Positions 1 to 12,725 of a DNA stretch of 64,000 nucleotides are shown here, piece after piece. Numbering within the stretch: position 1 is the stretch's first letter; every line of letters begins with the position of its first letter. The notes beneath the pieces are model-generated. The model ran no database searches, had not been told where the DNA came from, and saw only the letters and a program-made list of their open reading frames with translations. Position numbers and translations under genes: made by a program. The DNA is from Pollenia angustigena (Eukaryota; Arthropoda; Insecta; Diptera; Polleniidae). Location of the stretch: assembly GCA_930367215.1 (NCBI GenBank), contig OV884058.1, positions 105,485,802-105,549,801 of the forward strand, given 5' to 3'.

Positions 1-198
1 CTTAGGGCATCATCATTATGAATATGCATTTTATCAGTGTAGAGTCTAACATAATAGACGAATTAAAGTTAACCAACTTTTCTAGAGTTTTTTAGGGATT
101 ACGATGCACTTAAAAAAGAATGGAATCCCTAGATCAACAAAACATGTAAATCTTTTGTTTCTATCTAATAAAATATGCAAATAAATATATATGTACAT

Positions 199-674
199 TA
201 GGGATATAACTTTTTACATTTTTTTAAAATATAAAAATTGGCATAGCACAGTCTGATAGAGCATAAACAACTTTAAGGGAACGTATATTTATTTTTTCGC
301 TAAGGTCAAAAAAGTTCACGCACCAACCGCGATGAAGTTTTGAAAATATTTAATTTTCTTTTTGGTTAAAAAAAATTAATAATATGTTTATTTAAAACAA
401 AAAATAGCTCAAGTATGAAATTTCATTAATATTTAGAGATGGTAAGAGATTTTTCCGCAAACTAAAACGTATCTTTTACCTTTTTTAACAAAAAATAATT
501 AAAAAAGAATAAAAACACCGTATAAAATTATGAATATTCAATATTGCATTGGTTTAGAAAAACCAATTGGTGCGTCAACTTTTTTGAGAAAAATTACAAA
601 AGATTATGATTTTCGTAGTTACTAGGACATGGTTGACCTCATGGTACTATGCCAAAAAATTGGTTATACCCCTA
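199..674. mobile_element. hAT-type MITE, 8-bp target duplication ATGTACAT
   Basis: Ends TAGGGATATAAC (199) and GTTATACCCCTA (ending 674) are inverted copies. Both are flanked by ATGTACAT (191-198 and 675-682). An 8-bp duplication and (C/T)AGGG tips are the rule for hAT elements. A second inverted pair lies inside (about 305-325 and 555-578, core TTGGTGCGT). The duplication is itself palindromic, so the boundary could shift by a few bases. No transposase is visible. Confidence 0.6.
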
Positions 675-909
675 ATGTACATATTAGTTTAATAGAAAAG
701 TAGAGTTTATTAACAGCAGGTCTATTATTTCGCTCCGTTTTTATCATACTCTTCGTAATCGAAGCTTAAAAAAACCATTTTATGGCGCAAATACCAGCTC
801 CAAAAAGTCTTGCAGACAGCGACTCCCTGCTTAAGGAACGCTGGGCATTAAGACAAAAATTCTTAAGTATCGAAGAGTATCATGCTACCTACACTCATAG
901 CAAAATGCA

Positions 910-1560
910 TATTCATATTGATGGTACCCTGACATCAGAATTGTGACATCAATTAAATGACGAACGTCATCATAAACTTGTCATATTTTATGCGTCAACT
1001 ATGCTGTGACTATAGTGACATCAATTCGGTTCCACATTTTGTTTATTATGAACATTATTTTCATGTTTAAAAAGTAAATTAAGAAGCAAAAATTTCCATA
1101 TTCTATTTGTTGAATTTTTTAAGTTAAATACATCAAGTTTTCAAAATGATTACGAAAACCATATCGGGCAGCATGCTGGTGTCTTATAATTGAGAGTTCT
1201 TCTGTAAACAAAGGTCGAAATACAACAAAAATCTAACAAACATGTGTAACGGGTAAGTAAATTATAGTATTCTCTCACTTTGAGTTATGTCAATCCCAAT
1301 GACAAACTGTCATTAAACTGAGCCTAATGACTCTTTTCTCCGACGTTACTGAGTCATCGCACTGATGACATTTTCTATTAAACTGACTCCGATTCGTCAT
1401 TTCTGTGATGCCGATGTGTCATCCCATTGATTACAAGATTTCACCTGATGAAAATTTGGCCAGGCGTTGTTAACGCTGCCATCACAATGATGAAAATTGT
1501 CATGGGATCAAAAACGAAGACACTTGTCATAGTACTGATGTCAAAACACATCAGCGTTAT
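910..1560. repeat. cluster of TGACA/TGTCA motifs
   Basis: Some 15 or more short GTCAT/ATGAC/TGACA motifs occur on both strands in about 650 bp, in contexts such as TGACATCAATT, TGTCAATCC, TGTCATCCCATTGA and ATTGTCATGGGATC. This density looks like the subterminal repeats of a DNA transposon, but I could not find matching termini. Confidence 0.3.
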
Positions 1561-1884
1561 GCGGCCTTTTCTATCAGTATATACCTATTTACTTCCTTTC
1601 GTTCTTACCCCACGCTACTTCTAATTCTGGGTGAAAAAATAAGTCTTTCAATGCACTAGGCGTAAAAAGCAACGGCCCAAAACGAAATAGCCTCAGCTTA
1701 GGTTAGTTTGAAAATAATCCCTTGACGTTTTAAAGATCTATATCTATAATGATAAAAACCTATCTTAAGCAATAGACAACCTTCAGATATTGGCTACAGT
1801 TTTTGCTTCGGAGTATGAACCATCAAAAAGTATGTACTTCTCGAGTTGTTGCATAATGAAAAATCAGAACGTTATTGAAAGTTA

Positions 1885-3039
<1,155 letters not shown>

Positions 3040-3042
3040 TAA

Positions 3043-3167
3043 GGGCCATTATTATAACTTGGCGTTAGCTGTTATCCGGCAAATAGCAGACGCTTTTTGA
3101 CAGATACACATAAATATCTGGCAACTTAATCTTAACTTAATCTAACTTCAAGTTGTAATAATTGCCC
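3043..3167. mobile_element. PIF/Harbinger-type MITE, copy 1 (TAA duplication)
   Basis: A 125-bp element with inverted ends GGGCCATTATTATAACTTG and, on the other strand, GGGCAATTATTACAACTTG, flanked by TAA (3040-3042, 3168-3170). A second copy in opposite orientation lies at 59722-59847. Both share the internal words GACGCTTTTTGACAGAT and GTTAGCTGTTA. A 3-bp TWA duplication is typical of PIF/Harbinger. It is non-coding. Confidence 0.7.
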
Positions 3168-3229
3168 TAAAAGTATTTAACTTTATTTTTAACATCCCAT
3201 AACTAAATTTAAAATGATCAACTTCGGAC

Positions 3230-3939
3230 CAGTGCCCATGTTCTGTAACTCTCGCGTCAAGAAAGTTTTCGATTGAAATGTGTAAAATGAAACAAAAATG
3301 CCATAAAATGAAACAAACAGCTGTTTTTCTCACTAAACTGTGTCTGTAACTTTTTTTGGCGAGTACAAGCTGTCACGTAAGAAAATTACTCGCCAATTTA
3401 CAGAAAAAGTGTGTCTGTAACATTTTGATGAGAAAAGTTCGCGCTTTGAACTGTCAAATAAACTCACGAATAAAAATGGGGCGAGAAAAAATGTTAACAC
3501 TAAAAAACAATTGAAAATGCAAAGAATAATAATAATAATATTTTGTTCTTGGCACATTTTTCATTGTTTTATTATTTTGCTTTTAACATTTTTATGAAAT
3601 ATACGAATGTCTTCAAAGCTCGTTTGTAAACAACAAACATTAAAGTCGCTCTTTACACAATTTGGTATAGTCGACGGTTGTATTTTGTATTTTCAGTTTT
3701 AGTAAATTTTGGTCGCCGTCAACGATATGAGTTACTGGCGTGCTGAACGTCTGCAATGTCACATCGGCTTCGAGTGCAATATTATGACATTTATAACGTA
3801 ACGACGTAATCTCTTTTGATAGTTTTCGACATGAGTTACAGACACACATTTTTCTCACTTTTCGAGAAACGATGGAATATTTTTTTCACTTCTTTTCGAT
3901 GCATGAAGTTCTCACTAAAGTTACAGAACATGGGTACAG
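3230..3939. mobile_element. inverted-repeat element with CTGTAAC subterminal motifs
   Basis: The left end reads CAGTGCCCATGTTCTGTAAC and the right end, reversed, CTGTACCCATGTTCTGTAAC (18 of 20 match). CTGTAAC or its complement recurs at about 3244, 3343, 3415, 3835 and 3910, as expected for transposase-binding repeats. CAGTG tips suggest hAT, but no 8-bp target duplication was found. Open frames inside are short and unrecognised. Confidence 0.5.
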
Positions 3940-4624
3940 AATGTCACTTCTGAACATTTTTAATTTTTTACACTTACATTTTTTACAGTGTTTAATAATG
4001 AACATCAAATTGTTTAACTTCCCAACCTTAATTATTGAATAATAGCACTATGGAACCTTTTTCAAATCATCGAAGGCAAACTCTTTCTCGAAACTAACAA
4101 GACCACATAATGGAGACATATTCAGTTTTTAAGCATAAACGCCAGCCAATTAACCGCACCAATTTGAACGCCCATTTTCATAAAAGGCGATTATCTTGAT
4201 ATTTAACTAACCCATTCCAGTTGTCGATAATTTTCTTACGATAATTAGGCAATTGCCTCAAATGATAGTATATTTAGGAAAGAATGCTTGACATCAACTT
4301 GAGTAATTTTAATAAATTATTTTTATGGCAATAACTTAATGCGGCTAATGTTTGTTTGGTTTTTACTTTTCTAAAAGATTTTATCTTGCGTTTAAGACGA
4401 AGGTTTTTTTTTATTAAAAACACTGTGCTAGTTGAAAAAAAAACCAGACAAGCCGGGCACATAGCGTTTCAACATAATTCGGCTACGCTGAATCCAATGG
4501 TGCTAAGTCTGAGTTCACACGGCTCATGTCTTTTACTTCTTTGAACATGAATTGGCGTTCAAATGATTCATGTCATGTTGACGACATGTTTTTTATTTTG
4601 TATAGTCGTGCGTTTGCATGTGTG
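3940..4624. other. intergenic-like intron DNA
   Basis: Nothing recognisable apart from T-rich runs and a CATG-rich patch near 4525-4590. Confidence 0.4.
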
Positions 4625-5010
4625 CTTCACCCCTTAGCGGGGCTCCCATACAAATATGGCCGTTTAATGAAATTCTTAAACTTGGCTCCTCTAGCGACTA
4701 GGATGCCCCTAGATGGGTCAAATGTATGACCAACCACACTTTATTTTTCAGCTCTATCATTTATTTCTAACATACCTCCATTCCTTAAGAGGCTCCCATA
4801 CAAAATGTTCAATGCAGATTGGAAATATATTGAAGAAAAAGTCCCAAAAATGCCCATGAGTCGCCCCTAGTGGGATATAATGTATGACCGACCTCAATTA
4901 ATTTGTTGTCCTTAACATTTTCTCGAGATATAGTTGCCCTTTATCTCCACTTCTTAGGGGGGCTCCTATACAAATATTGCGTTTTATGAAATTCTTAAAT
5001 TAATTAAAAG
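4625..5010. repeat. degenerate tandem repeat with 'GGCTCC(C/T)ATACAA' core
   Basis: Three diverged units begin near 4637, 4790 and 4961, each with GGCTCCCATACAAAnnT or a near copy. The first and third share ATGAAATTCTTAAA, and the first and second share AATGTATGACC(A/G)ACC downstream. Probably the relic of an old repeat family. Confidence 0.45.
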
Positions 5011-5432
5011 TTTTCGACTTTTGTGAATAAAATTAAAGATGTTAACAGATTTAAATCATTAATGGCTTGTTTTTTTTTTGCAGCTTCGTTTTTTATATGT
5101 CTGCCAAAAATTAGAAGCATAGCTGCATTTTCCAATTTTTGAATATTTTTAGAGAACAAAAATTTTTAAATGTGGCTAAAAAATTATTTTTTATTGCAAA
5201 AGGAAATATTATTGCGGAATTTCGGGTTTTTTAGTTTTTTCAATAAGTTAAAGCGTTTTTGAGTTACAAAATAACTGTTTTAATTAAGAAGTCTTCATGT
5301 CGCGAAGTTTAACGTAGCCTTCTTCCAGAATGAGTAAGAGATGTGCGACCAGTCTACATAAACTTTTAAATTAGCCTTGAAATAATTGATCTGCTGATCG
5401 AATATTTTGCACTTAATTAATGTCTTGAAAAT

Positions 5433-5641
5433 TCACTTAATCTTAACCCAATCGAGAACTTGTGGGAGATCGTTTACTTAAAAATCAACCGAGAAAATTG
5501 CAAAACCAAATAAAATTTATTTGAAGCCGCAAAAATAGCCTGGGAAGCAATATCACCTGAAATAATTAATAATTAAATAGCCTCTATGTCTAAAAGATGT
5601 GCGTGTGTCATCCAGAATAAAGAATTCGCAACGAAATATTG
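5433..5641 (+). pseudogene. Tc1-like transposase C-terminus (relic)
   Basis: Read in one frame this gives SLNLNPIENLWEIV, then EAAKIAWEAISPEII, then SMSKRCACVIQNKEFATKY and a stop. It matches the end of Tc1-type transposases, where the last acidic residue of the DDE triad sits in a (D/E)LNPIENLW motif followed by W..I and SM..R...VI. Here the acid before LNPIENLW is Asn. Two in-frame stops (after KTK, and before IASM) and loss of everything upstream make it dead. Terminal repeats were not found. Confidence 0.75.
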
Positions 5642-5894
5642 ATTTCAATAGTTTTTTTTTGTACCTTAAGTTGGAGGTGCTTTAGTTTAGTCCGCTTATA
5701 TTTGAACTTTGAATTTGAATTTGAATGGGGACCCATGCGGTACATTGTGAATCCCTTTAATATAGAGGAAAAAGAAAGTGAAAAAAGAAGAAGAAAGATA
5801 ATAATGCTAATGCCTGACGAAAATTCTCGTGAATACAGCCGCCATCATTTTAAATATTTCGTGTTAAACGGGTAAGTAAATCAATCATAATAAA

Positions 5895-6160
5895 ATTCTC
5901 ATTCTAATTTCACTTTTGGTTTATTTCAAGTACGAATTCGGGAATCAACTTTATAATGCTTGAATAAAGCGCATTTTGAGATCGGTTCAATCTTAGATTT
6001 ACTTAAATCGATCTCATTTTCGAATTATTTTAAGTACGAATTCTGGATTAAATCAACTTTATAATTCTTAAATCAAGCGTATTTTGAGATGGATTCATTC
6101 TTAGTTTTACTTTAATCAATCCTATTTTCGGATTCTTTAAGTATGAATTCGGTATTGACA
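5895..6160. repeat. tandem repeat, about 105-bp period, 2.5 to 3 units
   Basis: AAGTACGAATTC or AAGTATGAATTC starts units at 5928, 6032 and 6139. Units share AATCAACTTTATAATnCTT and GCGnATTTTGAGAT. The spacing is 104 and 107 bp. Confidence 0.65.
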
Positions 6161-6259
6161 TTGATAAGTAAAGAATTGCGCGATTGAAAATCCGAACTTG
6201 CATTAATCTTTCGGTACTTGATTCAAGAAAATCCGTAATCACCGTACTAATACACCGTA

Positions 6260-6500
6260 AAGAAAGAAAAAAAGTGTCTTTTCCTAACGTAAAAAGTATC
6301 ACAAAAGTGGCAAGAATCACAAAAAGTGCCACATTTGGGTGCATTTTGTAAAAGTGGCCAAATAGTATCCAAGCAGCCGAAAAAGTGGCAAATTGCCACT
6401 TTAGTGGCACCAACGGTAACGCTGCCTCCGGGGGCATAGCGTGATGATCGTTGCTATAATGTCGCTTTTTTAAATTACTCTCTTGCATCATTTACACTAT
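6260..6500. repeat. AGTGGC-rich segment with hairpin
   Basis: AGTGGC or GCCACT occurs about seven times. AAAGTGGCA (6382-6390) and TGCCACTTT (6394-6402) form a 9-bp stem with a 3-nt loop. A 147-codon minus-strand open frame crosses this region but resembles no family I know, so I do not call a gene. Confidence 0.4.
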
Positions 6501-6690
6501 TTTGTACCACTTATTGGCCCTTTTTTAAATAGCACATAGGTACATTTTGATTTTTGGTCAACACTGCTTTAACGGCTTTTTCAAAGGTCAGTATACACGA
6601 CATGTTTTATGCATCTGACTTGTCAACTTTTCAAGTCACATGTAATAAGGGATATCTGTCGAAATTGTTGTTTTACAGAAGGTTTATAAT

Positions 6691-7202
6691 TAGGGACGCG
6701 ATTTCCATGCAAATGTACAATGTTTTTTGTCGATAGTCTAAGATCGATGTCGACCAATTATCTTTCCGAATCATTAAATTTGCTTTAAAATGGCATCGAT
6801 TTGTTTTTTTGCATATTTTGGTGAAAATGCATATTTTTGCATATTTTGGTTTTAAATGCATATTTTTGTATATTTTAACATTTTTAAGTGATAAATTGTT
6901 TTAAATATAAAAATAAAAAAACGTTCCCCATATCGTGTTGCAAAAAATATAGGATTTCAAAAAATAAAACAAATTTCAACTATTTTGGATCTGGAATCAA
7001 GTGTGGGATCTGAACTAGAAAATGAATATTCTCCAAATGAATTGGCATCCTTCAAGTATGCCTTAACTTCGGTTTTTTTTAAACAAACGCTTTTTTATTA
7101 ATTTTATTTTTAGTGCATTTTTTTATTGCATATTTTGAAGTTTTTAGTGCATATTTTATGCGCATATTTTCGACTTTTTAGTGCATGGAAATCTCATCCC
7201 TA
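6691..7202 (+). mobile_element. non-autonomous hAT element
   Basis: Ends TAGGGACGCGATTTCCATGC and, reversed, TAGGGATGAGATTTCCATGC match at 18 of 20. Flanks TTTATAAT and TAAATAAT agree at 6 of 8, an imperfect hAT-size duplication. The interior is full of GCATATTTT motifs and keeps a scrap of hAT C-terminal coding sequence (6982-7071). Confidence 0.65.
6982..7071 (+). pseudogene. hAT transposase C-terminal fragment
   Basis: Thirty codons read ILDLESSVGSELENEYSP then NELASFKYALTS. The FKYALTS part resembles the start of the hAT dimerisation region (usually YKYAPLTS followed by an acidic VER/SFS motif), but it runs into VFFKQT instead, so the key part is missing. It lies inside the element with hAT ends, which supports the call. 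Not functional. Confidence 0.5.
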
Positions 7203-8235
7203 TAAATAATATTTGGTCACAAACGTACATGTTATTTGCTTCTGACATAGTCTCTGTTTTTCGCAGAAACCAAAGTAGTTCTCGTTTTCAAAATAAAAGC
7301 GTTTACCCATCAATTTTTTTTAAGGATATATAATAATAATGAAACGATTCAAACATTTACTAGGAAATTTATGCAGAATTTACTTTTCAAGAAATTACGA
7401 TTTTTGAATTCTTTCGTCTGGCAACTTCTTACAAAATTGGCATGACTGTTATTTATTATTTTTTTTTTTTTTTTCTAATAAAAACGCCATTTTGCGGGTG
7501 GAATTTAGCTGGCAAAAGAGGAAATTCATTGAAAACAATAGACAAAGAAAAGGCGAAGGAGAAAAAAGGAGTAAAAGTGGATTTAAACTTTTATTGCTGT
7601 TTGTTGTTTAATGCGTTTAGTTTGTTTTCTATTAACGTTCCTATTGTTTTTATTTGCTTTGGTAAAATCTTGCTTTTTTGTTCGATTTGATAGTTGGTTT
7701 ATTTTTTTTACTTTATGTCTTTGTTACCGTTATGTATGTCACAACAAAATAAAAATAAACTCCAGTTTGTATTTGTAATTGCAGAGAGGAAAACAGCAAC
7801 AACGACAACAATTAATAGTCTACAAGATTAAGGAACAGAAGGTAAACATGTGTTGTTAGTTTTGTTTGTTGCTGGTGGATTAGTTGCATGGGTTTTTTGG
7901 TTTGGTTGTTGTTGTTGTTGCTGTATATTAACAGACATTTTAATTTGTTTGTTTTTGGCTGCTTGCATTATTGTTATGAGTAATTCCCCACGAATTAAAG
8001 TCATTTGGGTATTCTTTTCGTTGTTGTTTTGTTAGTTTAATTTTAACACTACTTATTGGAGGAAAAATCAGACAGAGGAAAAACATTTTATGAGTACCTT
8101 TTTAACATGAATTTGATAAACAATTATGTTATTTAATGCAGATGCGGAAAAATTTAAAGGTGTGAATTTTGGGTAATTTTTTATTTTAAGGAAAAACATA
8201 CATATGTAGGTACATACCTATGTAGCTAGATTGAC
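7203..8235. other. AT-rich intron stretch, nothing recognised
   Basis: T-runs, GTTGTTGTTG repeats near 7900 and a CAACAACGACAAC patch near 7795. No conserved coding pattern on either strand. Confidence 0.5.
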
Positions 8236-8239
8236 TTAA

Positions 8240-8726
8240 CCCTAGATACACTTTCTTATTTTTAATACACTACACACTTTCTTCGTCGAATCGACGAAGT
8301 CCGTTTATGATCCAAACCCACCCAATATAAGGAAACACGAAAATTTTTGTTTAGTTTATAAAATACTTAAGTTTTTATTCGTTCTAAATAGTATATCTAT
8401 TATAGTTAACTTCAAAACATAATAATAAAAACACAACAAAAGCAAGCCAAGGCTTTTTTCGTCAATACGACGAAGAAAGTGTATCTAGGGTTAAAAAATA
8501 TACTAAAAGGCAATATTTCTTACACTTCCATCGTCAGTGCGACGAACACAATCAACGAAAAATCAGACTTACACACAACCTATAAGCACGTACTTCCACA
8601 CACTTCAGCAGATCAGCAATATCTACAGCTACATGAAATTTGGAAGAGTTTCAGTGAAAAACTGCGGAGTTAAATAAGTAATATTTAACGGTATTCGTCA
8701 ATTCGACGAAGAAAGTGTATCTAGGG
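8240..8726. mobile_element. piggyBac-like MITE with TTAA sites and a duplicated right end
   Basis: The left end CCCTAGATACACTTTCTT follows TTAA (8236-8239). The inverted end AAGAAAGTGTATCTAGGG is followed by TTAA twice, at 8490/8491-8494 and 8726/8727-8730. TTAA targets and CCCTAGA tips are the piggyBac signature. A palindromic motif TTCGTC-N5-GACGAA (or close) occurs four times, at 8281, 8458, 8530 and 8694. There is no transposase. The simplest unit is 8240-8490, with 8495-8726 as an extension carrying another right end. Confidence 0.75.
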
Positions 8727-8894
8727 TTAAAGAAACAATTGGAAAACAACATTTTCAGGAAGGTAGGTACCCTATGCCTTTAATTTTGATATTCAAATGA
8801 ATTGTGAAAAATACATTACCTATCTATTTTCGGTTGATCTTTTCCAGATCAAAAAATGTTTAATGTAACATTTTATATCTACATACATAGGTAC

Positions 8895-10312
8895 ATTAGC
8901 GTGGCCGTTAGTTGTATGGAGAACTTTTTTTTTTTTTGATTTCTTATATTCTCCCCCCCCCCCCCAAATCGGTTCAGTTTTATGTAAAAAAAAATACAAA
9001 AAAATTTCGTAGCGATAAGTTGTGTTTTAGGGGGGGCGTCGGCCCCTCAAAGTTTGCCATCAAGCCATTTATTCAAATGTAATTTGTTTGCATATGACTA
9101 TCTCTTAAAAACAACATTTTACAAGAACATGGTATATGGCAATATTTTAGCTCTTCTAGTCAACAACATTAGCCTCGAAGAAAGTTTTTTGCTAAAATTA
9201 ATATTTAAGAAAATAATTAAGAAAATAACAACAAAATTCCAAACATTTTATATACGTTTTATATATATAAAAGAGGGATTTAATGTCAAGTGAACTAATT
9301 TTGAAATCGAAATCTTTCGATTTGGATGAAATTTGCACCACCGTTAGTCCCATTGAATAGTAGTTCAGACACAAATTTTCAACAAGATCGGTCAAAAAGT
9401 TTCTGAGTTTGGGAGGGTCAAAGTTTGAAATTTTGGCCATACAGGTGTTCTTTCACATCCATGTAACTTATTACCAATTGGGGTTAGCAAAATTTGTCTC
9501 AAGCAGCTTAGATAGCTATTTAATCAATCTTTTTAAAAAAAATTTTTTGGTTTTTTTAAAAAATTTTTTAACATATTTTTTTTATATTTAAAACTTTTTT
9601 TTTTTTTTTTTTGCCAAGTTGTAAATTTAAAAAAAAATTTTAAAAAATTCAAAAAAAAACAAAAAATTTTTTTTTTTAAAGATTGATCAAATAGCTATCT
9701 AAGCTGCTTGGGACAAATTTTGCTAACCCCAATTGGTAATAAGTTACATGGATGTGAAAGAACACCTATATGGCCAAAATTTCAAACTTTGACCCCCCCA
9801 AACTCAGAAACTTTTTGACCGATCTTGTTGAAAATTTGTGTCTGAACTACTATTCAATGGGACTAACGGTGGTGCAAATTTCATCCAAATCGAAAGATTT
9901 CGATTTCAAAATTAGTTCACTTGACATTAAATCCCTCTTTTATATATATAAAACGTATATAAAATGTTTGGAATTTTGTTGTTATTTTCTTAATTATTTT
10001 CTTAAATATTAATTTTAGCAAAAAACTTTCTTCGAGGCTAATGTTGTTGACTAGAAGAGCTAAAATATTGCCATATACCATGTTCTTGTAAAATGTTGTT
10101 TTTAAGAGATAGTCATATGCAAACAAATTACATTTGAATAAATGGCTTGATGGCAAACTTTGAGGGGCCGACGCCCCCCCTAAAACACAACTTATCGCTA
10201 CGAAATTTTTTTGTATTTTTTTTTACATAAAACTGAACCGATTTGGGGGGGGGAGAATATAAGAAATCAAAAAAAAAAAAAAGTTCTCCATACAACTAAC
10301 GGCCACGCTAAT
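8895..10312. mobile_element. foldback palindrome with about 700-bp arms
   Basis: The sequence from ATTAGCGTGGCCGTTAG (8895) reads back almost perfectly from 10312, with its axis near 9604 in an A/T-run spacer (about 9560-9650). Arms include C- or G-homopolymer tracts near 8952 and 10243. The same short open frames appear on both strands only because of the palindrome and are not genes. GGTAC stands before the left end (8890-8894), and again after the extra third arm (10751-10755), so the whole may have inserted as one unit. Confidence 0.85.
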
Positions 10313-10319
10313 GTACGTT

Positions 10320-10750
10320 GGTGCAAATTTCATCCAAATCGAAAGACATCGATTTCAAAATTAGTTCACTTGACATTAAATCCCTCTTTTATATATATAA
10401 AACGTATATAAAATGGAATAGTTTGGAATTTTGTTGTTATTTTCTTAATTATTTTCTTAAATATTAATTTTAGCAAAAAACTTTCTTCGAGGCTAATGTT
10501 GTTGACTAGAAGAGCTAAAATATTGCCATATATCATGTTCTTGTAAAATGTTGTTTTTAAGAGATAGTCATATGCAAACAAATTACATTTGAATAAATGG
10601 CTTGATGGCAAACTTTGAGGGGCGGACGCCCCCCCTAAAACACAACTTATCGCTACGAAATTTTTTTGTATTTTTTTTTACATAAAACTGAACCGATTTG
10701 GGGGGGGAGAATATAAGAAATCAAAAAAAAGAAAATAACGGCCACCCTAA
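10320..10750. repeat. partial third arm of the foldback element
   Basis: Repeats 9871-10312 in the same orientation, from GGTGCAAATTTCATCC to the terminal GGCCACCCTAA. It differs by small indels (for example an extra GGAATA near 10415) and a shortened A/G-tract. A 7-bp linker, GTACGTT, joins it to the palindrome. Confidence 0.8.
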
Positions 10751-11185
10751 GGTACATACATACATATGTATGTAGGTATGTGTTTAAAATGAGGAGAAAA
10801 AAACCTTGATACCTGCCATGAACGAGTGAAATTATTGCGTCTACCAACAATTCGATCTTTCCACAACTTTACATAGGTTGTCCCATTGCTTAGGAACCTC
10901 CACTGTAAAATAAGCTTCTTTGTAATGGAAATGCGTTCCCCAAATGGCACTAACCCATAAAAAGTTTAAGACTTATAAAGTAAAAAATCACATCTCCTAT
11001 ACCTAAAAGCAAACAAATAAACAAATGTATTCAGGTTTTCAAGACAAAGTCTTGACAGAAAGAATACGAAAAAACAGAGGAAAAAGGAGGCAACATGTAA
11101 TTTGAAATTTAAGTGATAATAACAGCAAATTTCGAGCCACCAGTACTACTGGTTAAAGATTGATGTTTGACTGTTGGCTAACGGG
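10751..11185. other. intron DNA with TACA/TGTATG microsatellite
   Basis: A palindromic TACATACATACATATGTATG run at 10753-10772, then unique-looking sequence. A minus-strand frame (10747-10950) has no family resemblance that I can defend. Confidence 0.4.
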
Positions 11186-11295
11186 CACCGCAGTGGTGCA
11201 GTGGGTAGAACACAAAGATCTTCTGACGATAGAAAGTGGTGTTTCTTGAAACATGTAAAGATCAACCCGGGTTAAAATCCCAGCTCAGCCAAGAA
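11186..11295 (+). repeat. tRNA-like SINE head (pol III boxes)
   Basis: TGGTGCAGTGGGTAGAAC fits a pol III A box, and CCCGGGTTAAAATCCC about 70 bp later resembles a B box. The ends do not pair as an acceptor stem, so it is not a functional tRNA. A tRNA-derived SINE head is the likeliest reading. Confidence 0.45.
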
Positions 11296-11319
11296 AAATT
11301 ATGATATACCAAACACAAG

Positions 11320-11465
11320 CTTCGCCAACTAAGGGTTTTCAGCATTGCCGGCCTTCGGCCGGGCGCAATGACTTCTTCCTCTATAGTATAACAAGCATCA
11401 GCTTCGCTAGCTAAAGCTTCTCTGCATAGCGCCAGGATTTTCTCCTCTATAGTATAAAAAGCGGG
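11320..11465. repeat. 83-bp 'TTCTCCTCTATRGTATAA' repeat family, locus 1
   Basis: Two diverged units with AGCTTCGCTAGCTAAAGCTT, CTTCCTCTATAGTATAA and GGCCTTCGGCC. The same units occur at 40195-40545 and 50525-50800, inside 9-bp-duplication elements. Confidence 0.65.
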
Positions 11466-12351
11466 GTGCCTTAAAACAATGGTAGATAAGGCCATGATGG
11501 CATTATTGCTCAATTGAATGGGAGATAAAGCCATAATCCCCTTATTGCCCAATCATTGAGAGGTAAGGTCATATTTAAAATTTTGCGAAATGAGATATTT
11601 AGCCATATTGTTATGCATGGTGTAAACATTTTTTTATTCTTGTGACGCACGCAGGAAAACTTTATTCAGCGAAGCCACCTGCCGCGTCCTACTGGAGGTA
11701 AAAACCCAAAAGCACACAGAAAAACTTTAGTATGCGAAGCCAGATTTCAATACTTTACTTTAGTGTCTCCGGAACTGAAATGAGAGATAAAGCCATTTTC
11801 TAATATTGCTAATGTGAGCAAAAACCTTATATTTTCATGAAAAATGTTACATAGAATTTAACATGACAATTTCATCATTTCGTACCATATTTCTTAAAAT
11901 TGGGTATTTTTTATAAATAAACTCCATTGAATACCTATGAATTGTTCTTTTTATGTCATCGTTATTAATTATGTTCATCATCATCAACAAACAAATTCAT
12001 TGTTTATTACAAACCCTTTATAACATAGATTTTTTAATGTAGTACAAAAACCAAAATCTAAGCACAGTAGCCTAAATCATGGTAGAATAATACAAGAAAA
12101 CCCATAGAATGTCAAATTTATTTCAAACAAAAGAAAATGCCAAAAAGTAAAATAAATTTAAAAAAAATTTTAAAATTAAAATAAAAAAGTTACTAAAATA
12201 ATTTTTTAAATATTAGTCATTAGTTTTGTTTTTTCTTTTTACCCACTTACAACTACAATTCGAGTCGGAAAGAACCCAACCAATTGTAGGGGGATGTAAG
12301 AAAAGATAAACTCACTGTTTATTGTTGGTGTTTTGTTTAAGCTTTGATATT
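11466..12351. other. AT-rich intron stretch, nothing recognised
   Basis: Repeated short words such as GAGATAAAGCCAT (near 11520 and 11788) hint at an old degenerate repeat. No gene. Confidence 0.4.
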
Positions 12352-12725
12352 GTTACAAGTAAGACTTTGAATGTTTAAAATTCTTATTCGCTTTAGGGTT
12401 TTATTTGTATAATATTTTTAGCTTTTCTAAAATCTTTGGAAAAGGTTTCCTGATGATCTGGCCTAAGCAACCAGTGAAATGCGCATAGAAGCTAGCTTTC
12501 CCTCAACAATAAATTTCAGTGCATTTATCAAATATGAAAAATTGGGAATTTAGCACGTCATACAAAAATCTTAATAATAAATATTGTATTCCCGTAAATA
12601 ACTTTGATTAGTCATTCTATTTATTTATTATTTTGACTATGGATTTTACCTTAGATTTAACAAATTTAAATTTACATTTGAAAAACATATAAATATAAAA
12701 ATATATAAATAAAAGACTATATACT

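Noticed and set aside
6048..6491. 147-codon minus-strand frame as a gene
   Set aside because: It overlaps a tandem repeat and an AGTGGC hairpin zone, and its composition is not that of a known family.
9054..10611. Repeated 79- to 82-codon frames at the foldback palindrome
   Set aside because: They appear on both strands only because the DNA is palindromic, consist of low-complexity residues and resemble no protein.
10747..10950. Minus-strand frame (MPFGERISITKK...) as a LINE or host exon
   Set aside because: No motif that I can name; the resemblance was only an impression.
11186..11295. Functional tRNA gene
   Set aside because: A- and B-box-like words are present, but the acceptor ends do not pair and the spacing is too long; a SINE head fits better.
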